From Longicatena caecimuris (GTDB taxonomy: Bacteria > Bacillota_I > Bacilli_A > Erysipelotrichales > Erysipelotrichaceae): 64,000 nt of DNA. Within the stretch, counting starts at the first letter, position 1. Every line of letters begins with the position of its first letter. The stretch covers positions 210,001 to 274,000 of the forward strand of contig NZ_SMBP01000001.1 in assembly GCF_004341945.1 (NCBI RefSeq), read 5' to 3'. The notes below the pieces were generated by a model, which was not told where the DNA came from, ran no database searches, and saw nothing but the letters and a program-made list of their open reading frames with translations. Of this stretch, positions 1-8,354 are shown piece by piece. Position numbers and translations under genes: made by a program.

Positions 1-635
1 CCTACTAAGTCTGCACCAACATCGGCAGCTTTTGTATAAATACCACCACCGACTCTGGCAAATAATGCGATAAAACTACACCCTAAACTGTATCCACTGA
101 TGACGTGTGCTGCCAGATACATATCTTTTGTAAAGAAATAAAAACCGCAAAATAAAACACTTAAACCTAATAAACCAAATCCAACTACACACAACCCCAA
201 AACAGAACCACCACTGAATGCAATACGTAAAGCCTTTGGCATACCGTTGTCATGTGCTGCCTGTGTTACACGGGCATTTGCTTTTGTTGCCGTCAACATA
301 CCACAAAAACCTGCTACACCAGAACAAAGGGTTCCAATAAGAAAACAGAAAGCAGCTCCCGGTCCTACACCATCTGCATGTTGCAAAGATGGAATTAAAC
401 CTAAAGAAGCCAATAAGACAGCTACTACGATAATGAATAGAATAATGATCTTGTATTCACGCGATAAAAAAGCCATTGCCCCCTCGTGAATAAAACTGGA
501 AAGGTTTTCCAGCAGATGCATGTGGATCTTCTCTTTCTTGACACTGCCGTAAAGATAGCGCGCATAGAACAGCGCCGCAATAGATACCCCTATAGCAATG
601 CCAAGAAACGCAAAGACGTTGTCGTCGTTAATCAT
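1..635 (-). CDS. hppA: Membrane-bound ion-translocating pyrophosphatase (N-terminal part)
   Basis: Couples pyrophosphate hydrolysis to proton or sodium export across the cytoplasmic membrane. The reverse strand from ATG at 635 reads 211 codons without a stop and leaves the window, so the 3' part is missing. An N-terminal membrane segment is followed by more hydrophobic helices, and the last visible residues read [21 protein letters not shown], the family's conserved substrate-site segment; [17 protein letters not shown] is diagnostic. The ribosome site AGGAGG lies 9 bases upstream. The residues that separate K+-dependent from K+-independent and H+ from Na+ types lie outside the window. A sigma-A promoter and a perfect cre box precede it, so catabolite repression is likely. 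Identity is firm, ion specificity unknown. Confidence 0.95.
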   Translation of the reverse strand, partial: [211 protein letters not shown]

Positions 636-650
636 TCCAATTCGCCTCCT

Positions 651-664
651 TGTAAGCGATTACA
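651..664 (-). promoter_or_regulatory. Catabolite-responsive element (cre) for CcpA
   Basis: The plus strand reads TGTAAGCGATTACA, matching every fixed position of the Gram-positive cre consensus TGWAANCGNTNWCA. It lies just downstream of the hppA -10 box (672-677) and upstream of its ribosome site (644-650), around +4 to +17 of the transcript. A bound CcpA would act as a repressor or roadblock there. CcpA itself is encoded at 14350-15345. Confidence 0.8.
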
Positions 665-671
665 TGTTTTC

Positions 672-700
672 ATTATACACCTGATTGATGGATATCGCAA
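672..700 (-). promoter_or_regulatory. Sigma-A promoter of hppA
   Basis: On the minus strand TTGCGA (700-695) is separated by 17 bases from a perfect TATAAT (677-672). The predicted start of transcription is near 665, about 30 bases before the hppA start codon. Confidence 0.75.
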
Positions 701-812
701 TGTGTTCTTTTGGTATTCTATCAAAAAAAGTACAAAGAAACCAAGCAGCGTGATGTGTAATTATTTATCGTTTGATATTTTGAAAATAGGGCTATTTAGT
801 TAAATACATTTA

Positions 813-836
813 TAAAAAAACATCCGCATAGGATGT
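813..836 (-). terminator. Intrinsic terminator of the MFS gene
   Basis: On the minus strand the stem ACATCC/GGATGT with a 5-base loop is followed directly by a run of seven T. The stem begins within the TGA stop codon of the transporter gene (838-836). Confidence 0.75.
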
Positions 837-1996
837 CAGGATTGTTTTGCTATCACTTGTTTACGTAAATGTAAATACCAAAGAATTAGTACAACTGGCA
901 AAAGGGTAAAGGCAGCTATCATATACAACGTCATATCATACCCTATTCTCTTGCATAAATAACTTGTGATAATCGGAGTCAGTAAACCACTGACACCAAC
1001 AAAGATTGCCATGGCAAACATTTGTGCACTGCTAAACAATTTGCGTGGTGTAATTTCTTTGATCAATATCTTGCTGCTTAGCATGATAATCGGTAACGTC
1101 ACTAACTGTAAAGATGCTGCTGCGATGATTGCCCATGCAACACTAAACACTCCGTATAAGAAAAACTTTAGGCCATACATCACCGTACCAAACAATAAAA
1201 GCATGCCTGGTTTTACACGTTTTAAAATAGCGGAAGCAAATAAGAAGAGTGGTACTTCCATAAATGACTGTACTGCCCACTTAATCCCTACAGCACTCGT
1301 ATCAGCACCAATCGCTAACATCTTATCAATGACGACATATTGATCTGCCGTACCAATCATGTAAATCATTAAATAAATCAACACGAGTAATAAGTATAAG
1401 CGATTCGTAAGCAATTCTTTTAAACTTTCTAAACGTACATGTTCGCTCTTCTTTTTTTGTGCATCCACGCTTTTCCAAAAAAAGAAGAGCAGGCATATGC
1501 TGACTCCTATTAGCATAAATAGTAAAAAATCATATCCGAAAGCATGAATGACACTGCCTGCGATCGGTGAACCAATGGTCAATCCTAAAGCACCGGCAGC
1601 TCGCAATCTGCCATAATTTTCCTCATCAACCTCTAGCATCCATGTTTCATTCAGTCCCATAATGACCTTTACCATTCCTCCACTAAGCGAAACAGCAAAA
1701 AGATGATAATAAAACAATTGTTTATGTATGATAAACATCATGATACTACCTGCTATCATAAAACCATATGCCAATAAGAAAAAAGGCTTTAATCTCTTAA
1801 ATCGATCGCATAAATAACCAAACAGAAATTGTCCGATGATAGCAATAATAGCACTTCCTGCTAAGATATAACCACGCTCAACTACATCATACCCTACCTT
1901 TCCCAAATAAGGAATTATTTGTGTATTCACCATAGAAATTGCCGCAAACACGAAAAAATTCAAGCTGTAAAGAATCCATCGTTTCTTTTGTTTCAT
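836..1996 (-). CDS. MFS transporter, LacY/NupG-like (MFS_1_like) family
   Basis: Predicted inner-membrane proton-coupled carrier of 386 residues with about 12 hydrophobic helices. The loop between helices 2 and 3 carries the MFS signature GYLCDRFKR at residues 60-68. The segment NETWMLEVDEENYGRLRAAGALG (about 116-138) resembles the helix-4/5 region of the oligosaccharide and nucleoside symporters LacY and NupG. I chose ATG at 1996 because AGGA lies 9 bases upstream; an in-frame start six codons earlier has no ribosome site. It is divergent from the TetR gene at 2119, with a large inverted repeat between them, so that regulator may control it. The substrate cannot be read from the sequence; a sugar or nucleoside is plausible. 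Confidence 0.8.
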   Translation of the reverse strand: MKQKKRWILYSLNFFVFAAISMVNTQIIPYLGKVGYDVVERGYILAGSAIIAIIGQFLFGYLCDRFKRLKPFFLLAYGFMIAGSIMMFIIHKQLFYYHLFAVSLSGGMVKVIMGLNETWMLEVDEENYGRLRAAGALGLTIGSPIAGSVIHAFGYDFLLFMLIGVSICLLFFFWKSVDAQKKKSEHVRLESLKELLTNRLYLLLVLIYLMIYMIGTADQYVVIDKMLAIGADTSAVGIKWAVQSFMEVPLFLFASAILKRVKPGMLLLFGTVMYGLKFFLYGVFSVAWAIIAAASLQLVTLPIIMLSSKILIKEITPRKLFSSAQMFAMAIFVGVSGLLTPIITSYLCKRIGYDMTLYMIAAFTLLPVVLILWYLHLRKQVIAKQS

Positions 1997-2016
1997 ACCA
2001 TCACATCCTATCATTA

Positions 2017-2044
2017 GTATGATTCATAAAGCCTTATGTCATAC
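2017..2044. promoter_or_regulatory. Inverted repeat, candidate TetR operator
   Basis: Arms GTATGA (2017-2022) and CATAA (2025-2029) face TTATG (2034-2038) and TCATAC (2039-2044) around AGCC, with two extra bases in the left arm. It sits in the divergent intergenic region, 20-48 bases before the MFS start and 22 bases before the -35 box of the TetR gene. The size and position suit a TetR-family operator. The assignment is inferred. Confidence 0.5.
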
Positions 2045-2065
2045 CCACAGCAAATGAAAACAACT

Positions 2066-2094
2066 TTGCTATCATAAAAAAAGTAGTGTATAAT
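2066..2094 (+). promoter_or_regulatory. Sigma-A promoter of the TetR-cupin operon
   Basis: TTGCTA (2066-2071), a 17-base spacer and a perfect TATAAT (2089-2094). The -10 box covers an upstream in-frame GTG at 2086, which rules out that codon as the start of the regulator. Confidence 0.7.
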
Positions 2095-2118
2095 AAGATA
2101 CAAGAAACGGGTGATACT

Positions 2119-2706
2119 ATGCAGCAGGAAAGTATGGATACAAAAAGCATATTAGCAACTGCTCTTATGGAATTGACCTCACGCAAGAATTTTGCAAAAA
2201 TTACGATTGCGGATATAACACATGTCAGTGGTTTTAATCGTCAAACGTTTTATTATCATTTCCGTGATAAATACGAGTTGCTGAGCTGGATTTATGAACA
2301 AGAGGCCAGTCAAGTGTTTGATGAAGACATCTCTTTAGAAAACTGGCATCGCTACATGGCTGTATTATTACAACATATTCGTAATAACAAATGGTTTTAC
2401 AGCAATACGATTCGTCATGATGAAAGCTACTTCCAAAATTTTATCTTCACACTAACAAGCACCCTTTTTTATAAAGCTATTGATGCTTTAGATTTACATC
2501 ATCAGCTTGATGCTTCGGATAAAAAATTTTATGCTGAATTTTTCAGTTTTGGTATCAGTGGTGTTGTGATTAATTGGATCAAATCGGATATGAAAGAGAG
2601 TCCCGAACAGGTTGCCAGTGCCTTGAAAAGTTTAGCCCAGGATTCTGAAAAACTGGCTTATGAGAAATATCGCGAATCCTATCGTAAAATGAAAGGAACT
2701 ACCTAA
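2119..2706 (+). CDS. TetR/AcrR-family regulator (DhaS-like)
   Basis: One-component repressor-type protein of 195 residues. The N-terminal TetR helix-turn-helix spans roughly residues 28-50 (ITIADITHVSGFNRQTFYYH), and the all-helical C-terminal half resembles the TetR_C_8 group that includes the dihydroxyacetone-kinase regulator DhaS. The start at 2119 is supported by GGTGAT immediately upstream. The stop TAA is directly followed by the ATG of a cupin gene, so the two are translationally coupled. It is divergent from the MFS gene and probably regulates it and itself through the inverted repeat at 2017-2044. The ligand is unknown. Confidence 0.85.
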   Translation: MQQESMDTKSILATALMELTSRKNFAKITIADITHVSGFNRQTFYYHFRDKYELLSWIYEQEASQVFDEDISLENWHRYMAVLLQHIRNNKWFYSNTIRHDESYFQNFIFTLTSTLFYKAIDALDLHHQLDASDKKFYAEFFSFGISGVVINWIKSDMKESPEQVASALKSLAQDSEKLAYEKYRESYRKMKGTT

Positions 2707-3045
2707 ATGAAACAACCTATTGAACATTATGAAAACCGTGCAGGTGGAAAAGGAACCATGCACATAGAACGTCTTTTATCACCAGAAGAAATGGGTCCAC
2801 ATGTGAAAATGTATGCTCGCGTAACAATTGATGTTGGATCTTCGTTGGGATATCATGCTCATCACGGAGATAGTGAAACTTATTATATTCTTGAAGGAAA
2901 AGCTCGTTATCATGACAATGGCACTATACGTATTTTAGAACCATTTGATGTAACGCATACTCCAGATGGAGCATCGCATGGCATTGAAAACATTGGTACG
3001 ACGCCTTTGGTGTTTATGGCACTCATTATTTCTTCTGTAAGATAA
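2707..3045 (+). CDS. Small single-domain cupin protein
   Basis: A 112-residue beta-barrel cupin. Motif 1 is complete, with H50, H52 and E57 as metal ligands and G64 closing the motif; motif 2 supplies H91 (GASHGIEN). Such proteins bind a divalent metal and a small ligand, acting as isomerases, dioxygenases or sensors. The start codon abuts the stop of the TetR gene, and AAAGGA lies at the end of that gene. The pairing with a TetR regulator and a transporter suggests a small detoxification or sugar-derivative module. The substrate cannot be named. Confidence 0.85.
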   Translation: MKQPIEHYENRAGGKGTMHIERLLSPEEMGPHVKMYARVTIDVGSSLGYHAHHGDSETYYILEGKARYHDNGTIRILEPFDVTHTPDGASHGIENIGTTPLVFMALIISSVR

Positions 3046-3081
3046 AAACAACGTTATGCAATGAAAAACGATTTTCAAAGG

Positions 3082-3110
3082 AAAAGAGCAGATTCCCTGC
3101 TCTTTTGTTG
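3082..3110 (+). terminator. Intrinsic terminator of the TetR-cupin operon
   Basis: A perfect 10-base stem, AAAAGAGCAG (3082-3091) and CTGCTCTTTT (3097-3106), with loop ATTCC and a T-rich tail. Confidence 0.85.
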
Positions 3111-3171
3111 TTCTTATTCAACTCATATACTTGTATTTAATGTTAAACCCATTTTCATTACGCAAATGGCT

Positions 3172-3525
3172 CTATTCATGAAAGGATAAGCAAATACCTG
3201 GTATTATAAACAATACATATGCTGGAACATAAGCGGAGAAAATAGGATATCTTATCATACCAGAGAGCCAAGGCAAGGTATGAAAGAAAAAAGTATCCAC
3301 TAAAACAATCGTATAACACGTCAGCAATATGACACCCATCATGGTCAAAGTTGTATTTACATAAGTGATACGCTTACTACATAATGCATATGTGAGCAAA
3401 GTGATGCCATACGCCATACAGCCATATTTTATGACAGACCAAAAAGAACTAATCAATACTTCTTTATCTATTGCCAAGGCAACTAGAATACAGATACAGG
3501 CAAGCGCAAACAAACCTTTTTTCAT
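3172..3525 (-). CDS. Small membrane protein of unknown function
   Basis: A 117-residue hydrophobic protein with about four predicted transmembrane helices (roughly residues 5-20, 27-48, 58-78 and 92-114) and no motif I recognise. It is the last gene of the minus-strand run that starts with the lipoprotein at 8238. Its start codon overlaps the stop of the nucleoside phosphorylase gene by four bases (ATGA), which indicates translational coupling. A nucleoside-related role is possible only by association. No clear terminator follows before the convergent cupin operon. Confidence 0.7.
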   Translation of the reverse strand: MKKGLFALACICILVALAIDKEVLISSFWSVIKYGCMAYGITLLTYALCSKRITYVNTTLTMMGVILLTCYTIVLVDTFFFHTLPWLSGMIRYPIFSAYVPAYVLFIIPGICLSFHE

Positions 3526-4826
3526 TCACCTAATACCTTATGAATCAAAGACTGTTTTGCTTGTGGAACAGCGGAAAATGTATACGCGTCATAAAAATCC
3601 TGCAACCATTGTTTTGCTAATGGATGATTGCTATGCACATACGCAAGTACATCTCCTGTTTGCACATAATCGCCATCCTTTTTATTTAAAACGATACCAA
3701 CAGAAGGATCTATGCGATCTTCTTTTACCATACGTCCGGCCCCAAGCTGCATCGCTAATGTTCCTAATTGCAAGGCATGCAGTTCTTTTACATAACCATC
3801 ACATAACGCCTTTACCTCAAAAATGGCTTTTGCTTTTGGTAATGTTTCTGGATGTTTAATCTGTTCTACATTGCCTCCTTGGGCCTGTACCATTGCTATT
3901 AATTTTTCAAAAGCCTTCCCATTTTTAATAACTTCCATCAACATCGCCCTAGCTTGTGACTCACTATTTGCAAGATGAGCCTGCTGTAACATAATACTGC
4001 CAGCTTTCAAGCATAATTCAGTAAAATCCTGCGGGCCTTCCCCTTTTAAGGTAGCTATTGCTTCCTTTACTTCTAAGGCATTTCCAATGGCATTGCCTAA
4101 AGGCTGATTCATGCTGGAAATCATGGCTCTAACATCTTTATGGAAATGCTTACCGATTGCTATCATCGTTTCGGCCAATTCTTCTGCTTTTTGTGCAGTT
4201 TCCATAAAAGCCCCTTCACCATACTTTACATCTAACAAAATGGTATCACTGCCAGCAGCTAATTTTTTTGACATGATGCTGGAGGCTATCAACGGTATTG
4301 AATTCACAGTAGCCGTGACATCTCGTAAAGCATATAATTTTTTATCCGCAGGTACTAATCGTTGCGTTTGTCCAATGATTGCCAAACCGATGGTATTGAC
4401 TTGTTCAAGAAATTCCTGTTCATTTAAATCCACGCGAAAACCTTCAATACTTTCTGCCTTATCTAAAGTGCCGCCGGTATGACCTAAGCCGCGTCCACTC
4501 ATCTTTGCTACCTTGGCGCCACAGGCTGCTACCATCGGTGCTAAGGATAAGCTTGTTTTATCACCTACGCCACCTGTAGAATGCTTGTCACATTTCACAC
4601 CAGAAATCGCAGACAGATCCATGACATCTCCACTATACAACATTTCTTCACATAAGCAGGCCGTTTCCTGAGCATCCATACCATTAAAGTAAATAGCCAT
4701 CAAGAGTGCACTCACCTGATAATCAGGGATGGTGCCTTTCACATAACCATCAATGAAAAAATGTAATTCTTCTTTTGTCAAGGATGCTTTTTCTTTCTTT
4801 TTTTCTATGATATCGACAAACCTCAT
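3522..4826 (-). CDS. pdp: Pyrimidine-nucleoside phosphorylase
   Basis: Reversibly phosphorolyses uridine, thymidine and deoxyuridine to base plus (deoxy)ribose-1-phosphate in pyrimidine salvage. The 434 residues match the family length. The signature KHSTGGVGDK stands at residues 81-90 and SGRGLGHTGGT at about 110-120. An N-terminal helical domain, a central phosphate-binding alpha/beta domain and a C-terminal domain follow the known order. The start overlaps the folA stop by four bases and the stop overlaps the start of the membrane protein gene by four. Linkage to DHFR puts two thymidylate-related enzymes in one transcript. The sequence cannot separate the Pdp and DeoA names by substrate range; Firmicute enzymes of this type are usually Pdp. 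Confidence 0.93.
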   Translation of the reverse strand: MRFVDIIEKKKEKASLTKEELHFFIDGYVKGTIPDYQVSALLMAIYFNGMDAQETACLCEEMLYSGDVMDLSAISGVKCDKHSTGGVGDKTSLSLAPMVAACGAKVAKMSGRGLGHTGGTLDKAESIEGFRVDLNEQEFLEQVNTIGLAIIGQTQRLVPADKKLYALRDVTATVNSIPLIASSIMSKKLAAGSDTILLDVKYGEGAFMETAQKAEELAETMIAIGKHFHKDVRAMISSMNQPLGNAIGNALEVKEAIATLKGEGPQDFTELCLKAGSIMLQQAHLANSESQARAMLMEVIKNGKAFEKLIAMVQAQGGNVEQIKHPETLPKAKAIFEVKALCDGYVKELHALQLGTLAMQLGAGRMVKEDRIDPSVGIVLNKKDGDYVQTGDVLAYVHSNHPLAKQWLQDFYDAYTFSAVPQAKQSLIHKVLGE

Positions 4827-5311
4827 AAAGATGCTCCTTTCTTTTTTCGCAATAAGCGAAAAAATTGAAATTTTGTATATCTAATTTGCTCTTTCACCAT
4901 AAAGTCTTTCTCATCAAACTTAGGAAAAAATACCGTTCCTTCATAGGTGTCAGGAAGAAGTGAAAGCCATAACTCATCTGCATATGGTAAAGACTGCTCA
5001 TATGTTTGCGCACCACCACAGATGAGTAATGGCTGTGCTTGTGGTTTCCAATTGAAGATGACTTTTTGCAGGGAAGTTTCGATATATTCATACCCTGGTT
5101 TGCCTGCATAGTCAGGATTCCTAGTTAAAACATGAACGTGTCGTTGCGGCAATGTACTTTCCATCGCCTCCCATGTTTCTCTTCCTATGAGTACATGCTG
5201 ATGGAGGGTTTTCAGTTTAAAAAATGCCAATTCTTCTGGCACATGCCAAGGCATTTTATCATGATTACCAATAAGTCCATGTGCATCCAGAGCAGCCATG
5301 AGAACAATCAT
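4823..5311 (-). CDS. folA: Dihydrofolate reductase
   Basis: Reduces 7,8-dihydrofolate to tetrahydrofolate with NADPH. At 162 residues it is full length. The N-terminus MIVLMAALDAHGLIGNHDKM leads into PWHVPEE, with W22 and E27 where DHFRs have the active-site Trp and the acidic proton donor. LIGRETWEAM (about 41-50) and LICGGAQTYE (near the NADPH diphosphate) are present. It starts in a four-base ATGA overlap with rsuA and ends in the same kind of overlap with pdp. No thyA is adjacent, which is the usual partner of folA, so the setting is unusual. Confidence 0.95.
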   Translation of the reverse strand: MIVLMAALDAHGLIGNHDKMPWHVPEELAFFKLKTLHQHVLIGRETWEAMESTLPQRHVHVLTRNPDYAGKPGYEYIETSLQKVIFNWKPQAQPLLICGGAQTYEQSLPYADELWLSLLPDTYEGTVFFPKFDEKDFMVKEQIRYTKFQFFRLLRKKKGASL

Positions 5312-6006
5312 GCGACTGTCTTAAGAGCAGCAAGCTCTTCCTGTGTCAGCGCTCGCCACTCGCCCACTTCTAAATGATCATCTAATCGCAAAGGCCCCAT
5401 AGCTACGCGTTTTAAATACAGTACCTCATTGCCAACAGCTGAAAACATCCGTTTTATCTGATGATAGCGGCCCTCTTCAATGTGAAAGAAACAGCTTGTT
5501 TCATTAATGACTTCTAATGCAGCACATAATACTGTTTTTTCATCTAAAATGATGCTTCCATTGCACAATGTTTTAATTGCCGTTTCATCTAAACATAGCT
5601 GATGCTCGACATAATAGGTTTTACGTACATGGTGCTTAGGTGATAGTAAGTGATGCGCTAGTTTCCCATCATTGCTAATGAGCACCAGCCCTTCCGTATC
5701 CATATCTAATCTTCCAACTGGGAAGCAGCCTTTGGGCAACATGACATCAAAACAATCTAACACTGTTTCATGTTCACTATCCTGAGTAGCACAAATGACT
5801 CCACTTGGTTTATTCAGCATCAAATAGACGAAAGGTTCATAATAAATATGTTCCCCATCGAGTTGAACCAAATCATCTTCTTCCACATGCATATCATCTT
5901 TTACCACCAATTCACCATTCACACGTACATGTTTTTTGCGAATTAGTTGTTTCACTTCTTTACGTGTTCCCACACCGGCATGGGATAAATATTTATCTAA
6001 TCGCAT
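5308..6006 (-). CDS. rsuA: 16S rRNA pseudouridine synthase, RsuA family
   Basis: Isomerises a uridine of 16S rRNA (U516 in E. coli) to pseudouridine during small-subunit assembly. The 232-residue product has an N-terminal S4 RNA-binding domain (MRLDKYLSHAGVGTRKEV) and the catalytic signature GRLDMDTEGL at residues 98-107, with D101 as the nucleophile. I chose ATG at 6006 because the S4 domain starts there, GAGG lies upstream, and a longer version would intrude into murJ. It starts one base after the murJ stop. The murJ-rsuA pairing is also seen in Bacillus (ytgP-ytzG). Confidence 0.92.
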   Translation of the reverse strand: MRLDKYLSHAGVGTRKEVKQLIRKKHVRVNGELVVKDDMHVEEDDLVQLDGEHIYYEPFVYLMLNKPSGVICATQDSEHETVLDCFDVMLPKGCFPVGRLDMDTEGLVLISNDGKLAHHLLSPKHHVRKTYYVEHQLCLDETAIKTLCNGSIILDEKTVLCAALEVINETSCFFHIEEGRYHQIKRMFSAVGNEVLYLKRVAMGPLRLDDHLEVGEWRALTQEELAALKTVA

Positions 6007-6007
6007 A

Positions 6008-7660
6008 TTATCCTCTCTTCCGTTTCTTAAATAATACAGCAAAATCCAAGTGTAATAACGTTTGTGGCAAATGGAATACATACGTGAACGCAAAGTAGCC
6101 AATACAAGAAATACCGCCAGCAAAGGCCATTTGTATAAATGCCATGCCACGTCCTGCCTCATAATTTCCACGAAGTCCTAAATGAAAGCACAGTTGTGCA
6201 AGTATCCATAAAATACCACAACCGCATAGGATGACGAAAAGTCGATGCAAGGTATATTTCCATTGAATATCATGATGTTTTGTTAGTTCATACAAACTGA
6301 TGCTAATATTCAGCATAGCTGAAATCACCGTGGAAAACACTAAGCCTTGGTAGCTAAATTTTACCAGCATGATATAGCTAAGGGCAAATTTCACAACGAC
6401 TTGAATTGTCGTATTACGCACAGAATTGCGTCGTAACCCCGTAGCCACCATTAAATTGGTAACAATTGGAGTCATCGTATCTAGAAAAGCGACAATGGAA
6501 AACCAGCGAATAATCTGGGCTACTGCCGGGATGTCTTTAGCATGTTCCGGCGGAAATAGTGTAACGATCAGCGGTTCAGCAAACACATATAGGCAAAACG
6601 ATACCGGTAAAGCAATATACAAAACGATATCTATGCAATCGCGGATGTTTTTACGTACCTGTTTCATATTATGTTGCGTTATGGCACTTGTAATATGGGG
6701 AATGATCGCACTGGAAAAACCTGGTGCCAATACCATGGGAATACTCATCAACTTAACAACCTTATAATTAATAGTAGATGAAATCAGGGTGATTTCACTT
6801 CCTGAAAGACCATGCCCCTTTAAACCTTTTTGTAAGAACAATGTGTTAATAATGCTATCACTATAGCCTAATAAAGCTATTAACATAAACGGTATGGATA
6901 CATATAACAATTCCTTTAAAATCTCTCTGCTTTCAATCTTATTTTCAAAGGCTTGTTCATGTGCCAATCGTCGTATTTCTTTCATTCGCTTACGATCATA
7001 AAATTTAAGATGGATCATCGCCGTGATAGCTGCAACGCTCGTTGAGAAAACGCCAAAATATACAGTCCATATATGATCACCATGAAAGATATAAACAGCG
7101 ATGCTGGAAGCAATCAGCACAAACGAAGCATTTGCTAGCTGTTCCAAAACTTGTGACAATGAATAGATTTCCATCTCTTTCAATCCCTGATAAAACCCAC
7201 GCATACTACTCAGAATCGGCACAAAGAACAAAGCAAAACTGGAGCCGACAAATGCCCAACGTAAATCATCTGCACTTCCTGCCCCATCGTACATCATATG
7301 CGCAATTGGTTTGGAAAACAGCATAAATAACAACATCATGACAAATCCTAAAGAAATCATCAATCGCGTGCTGAGCTTTTTCACAAAAATACTTGTCTTA
7401 TAATCACCTTTTGTCGTGTAACGAGCTACCAGTGTTGCTATTGCAAAAGGAAAGCCCGCCTGACATACATTTAATAAATACATATAGAGCGATTGGGTAA
7501 TCGCATAATATTCGACGTTGACATTGGTACCCAAAATATTATTGAATGGTATTGCATAAATCAGTCCAATCAATTTGGCAAAAAAGATACCAGCAGAGCT
7601 TACCAATGCTCCGGCGACGATTGACTGTTTTCTTTTTGTACTTCTTGTGTTATCCTTCAT
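6008..7660 (-). CDS. murJ: Lipid II flippase, MurJ/SpoVB-type MOP-superfamily exporter
   Basis: Polytopic membrane protein of 550 residues with about 14 predicted helices, from the MOP/MATE-like polysaccharide exporter superfamily. Length and N-terminus (basic tail, then SIVAGALVSSAGIFFAKLIG) resemble Bacillus YtgP/MurJ, which flips lipid II to the outer leaflet for peptidoglycan synthesis. SpoVB, a sporulation paralogue, has the same fold, and the sequence alone does not fully separate them. Position next to an RsuA-type gene, as ytgP-ytzG in Bacillus, favours MurJ. It lies 14 bases after the lipoprotein gene. Confidence 0.85.
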   Translation of the reverse strand: MKDNTRSTKRKQSIVAGALVSSAGIFFAKLIGLIYAIPFNNILGTNVNVEYYAITQSLYMYLLNVCQAGFPFAIATLVARYTTKGDYKTSIFVKKLSTRLMISLGFVMMLLFMLFSKPIAHMMYDGAGSADDLRWAFVGSSFALFFVPILSSMRGFYQGLKEMEIYSLSQVLEQLANASFVLIASSIAVYIFHGDHIWTVYFGVFSTSVAAITAMIHLKFYDRKRMKEIRRLAHEQAFENKIESREILKELLYVSIPFMLIALLGYSDSIINTLFLQKGLKGHGLSGSEITLISSTINYKVVKLMSIPMVLAPGFSSAIIPHITSAITQHNMKQVRKNIRDCIDIVLYIALPVSFCLYVFAEPLIVTLFPPEHAKDIPAVAQIIRWFSIVAFLDTMTPIVTNLMVATGLRRNSVRNTTIQVVVKFALSYIMLVKFSYQGLVFSTVISAMLNISISLYELTKHHDIQWKYTLHRLFVILCGCGILWILAQLCFHLGLRGNYEAGRGMAFIQMAFAGGISCIGYFAFTYVFHLPQTLLHLDFAVLFKKRKRG

Positions 7661-7674
7661 GAATAGTTTCCTCT

Positions 7675-8238
7675 CTAATCCACATTTGCTTTACCAGCAT
7701 CCGAAGTAGTCTTTTCTCCAATTGCCGTATCCCCTTTTTCCTGCACATAATTACAGTTGAAAAAAACACGGGATTGGTTTTGCAATGTGCTGTCTTTCCA
7801 AGTCACCATCACATTGACCGTAAATTGTTTCTTTGGTGATATTGCATCTAAAATGATCATTTTAACAAAGCCTTTTTCTCCCCGCGCTTGATAGGGAATC
7901 ATATTATACTGACTGTTGGCATCATCCCCTAATATCCCAATACAAGGATATACATTCGTATTAGAATCCATATTCTGATCCACTGCGATGGCCTGGATAT
8001 CATACATGGCAACCTGTGGATTATACAGCTCTATTTCATATTTATAATCATCCTTTTGTTTAATTACATTCATCTTATATTCAAAGGGAATGATTTTTGA
8101 TTCTATCCCCTTATTGCTAACTACGGCATCAATAAAGCTCTCATATACTTTTATGCTTTCACTATCTTGATGATGCAGATTTTTACATCCGGTAAGAAAT
8201 ACCGTCAACAAGATGCATAAAATCGAAAGTTTACGCAT
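7675..8238 (-). CDS. Predicted lipoprotein of unknown function
   Basis: A 187-residue secreted protein with a lipoprotein signal: basic MRK, a hydrophobic stretch and lipobox LTGC with the acylated cysteine at residue 18. The mature part is hydrophilic and probably mostly beta-structured, with no motif I recognise. It is the first gene of the run leading into murJ, which suggests an envelope-associated role. An extended -10 box (TGGTATAAT, 8262-8257) stands upstream, and GAGGTGAT serves as ribosome site. Confidence 0.8.
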   Translation of the reverse strand: MRKLSILCILLTVFLTGCKNLHHQDSESIKVYESFIDAVVSNKGIESKIIPFEYKMNVIKQKDDYKYEIELYNPQVAMYDIQAIAVDQNMDSNTNVYPCIGILGDDANSQYNMIPYQARGEKGFVKMIILDAISPKKQFTVNVMVTWKDSTLQNQSRVFFNCNYVQEKGDTAIGEKTTSDAGKANVD

Positions 8239-8256
8239 GAAATCACCTCGGTTTTA

Positions 8257-8265
8257 ATTATACCA
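8257..8265 (-). promoter_or_regulatory. Extended -10 promoter of the lipoprotein-murJ operon
   Basis: The minus strand reads TGGTATAAT, an extended -10 element, 18 bases before the lipoprotein start codon. I see no good -35 box, as is common with a TGn extension. Confidence 0.55.
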
Positions 8266-8354
8266 TATGTATGTGAAATGCACCATACCTGTAATATCAA
8301 GGGGCTTTTATCTGTCGATGGGAAAGTATTGATGATTGTCTTAGGAATTCGCGG

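Noticed and set aside
966-1343. Long plus-strand frame inside the MFS transporter gene
   Set aside because: It is antisense to a clear transporter and has no ribosome site or recognisable product; similar antisense frames elsewhere were treated alike.
3062-3077. Palindrome TGAAAAACGATTTTCA as a cre box
   Set aside because: It has one base too many in each half for the standard cre spacing and lies between a stop codon and a terminator, not near a promoter.
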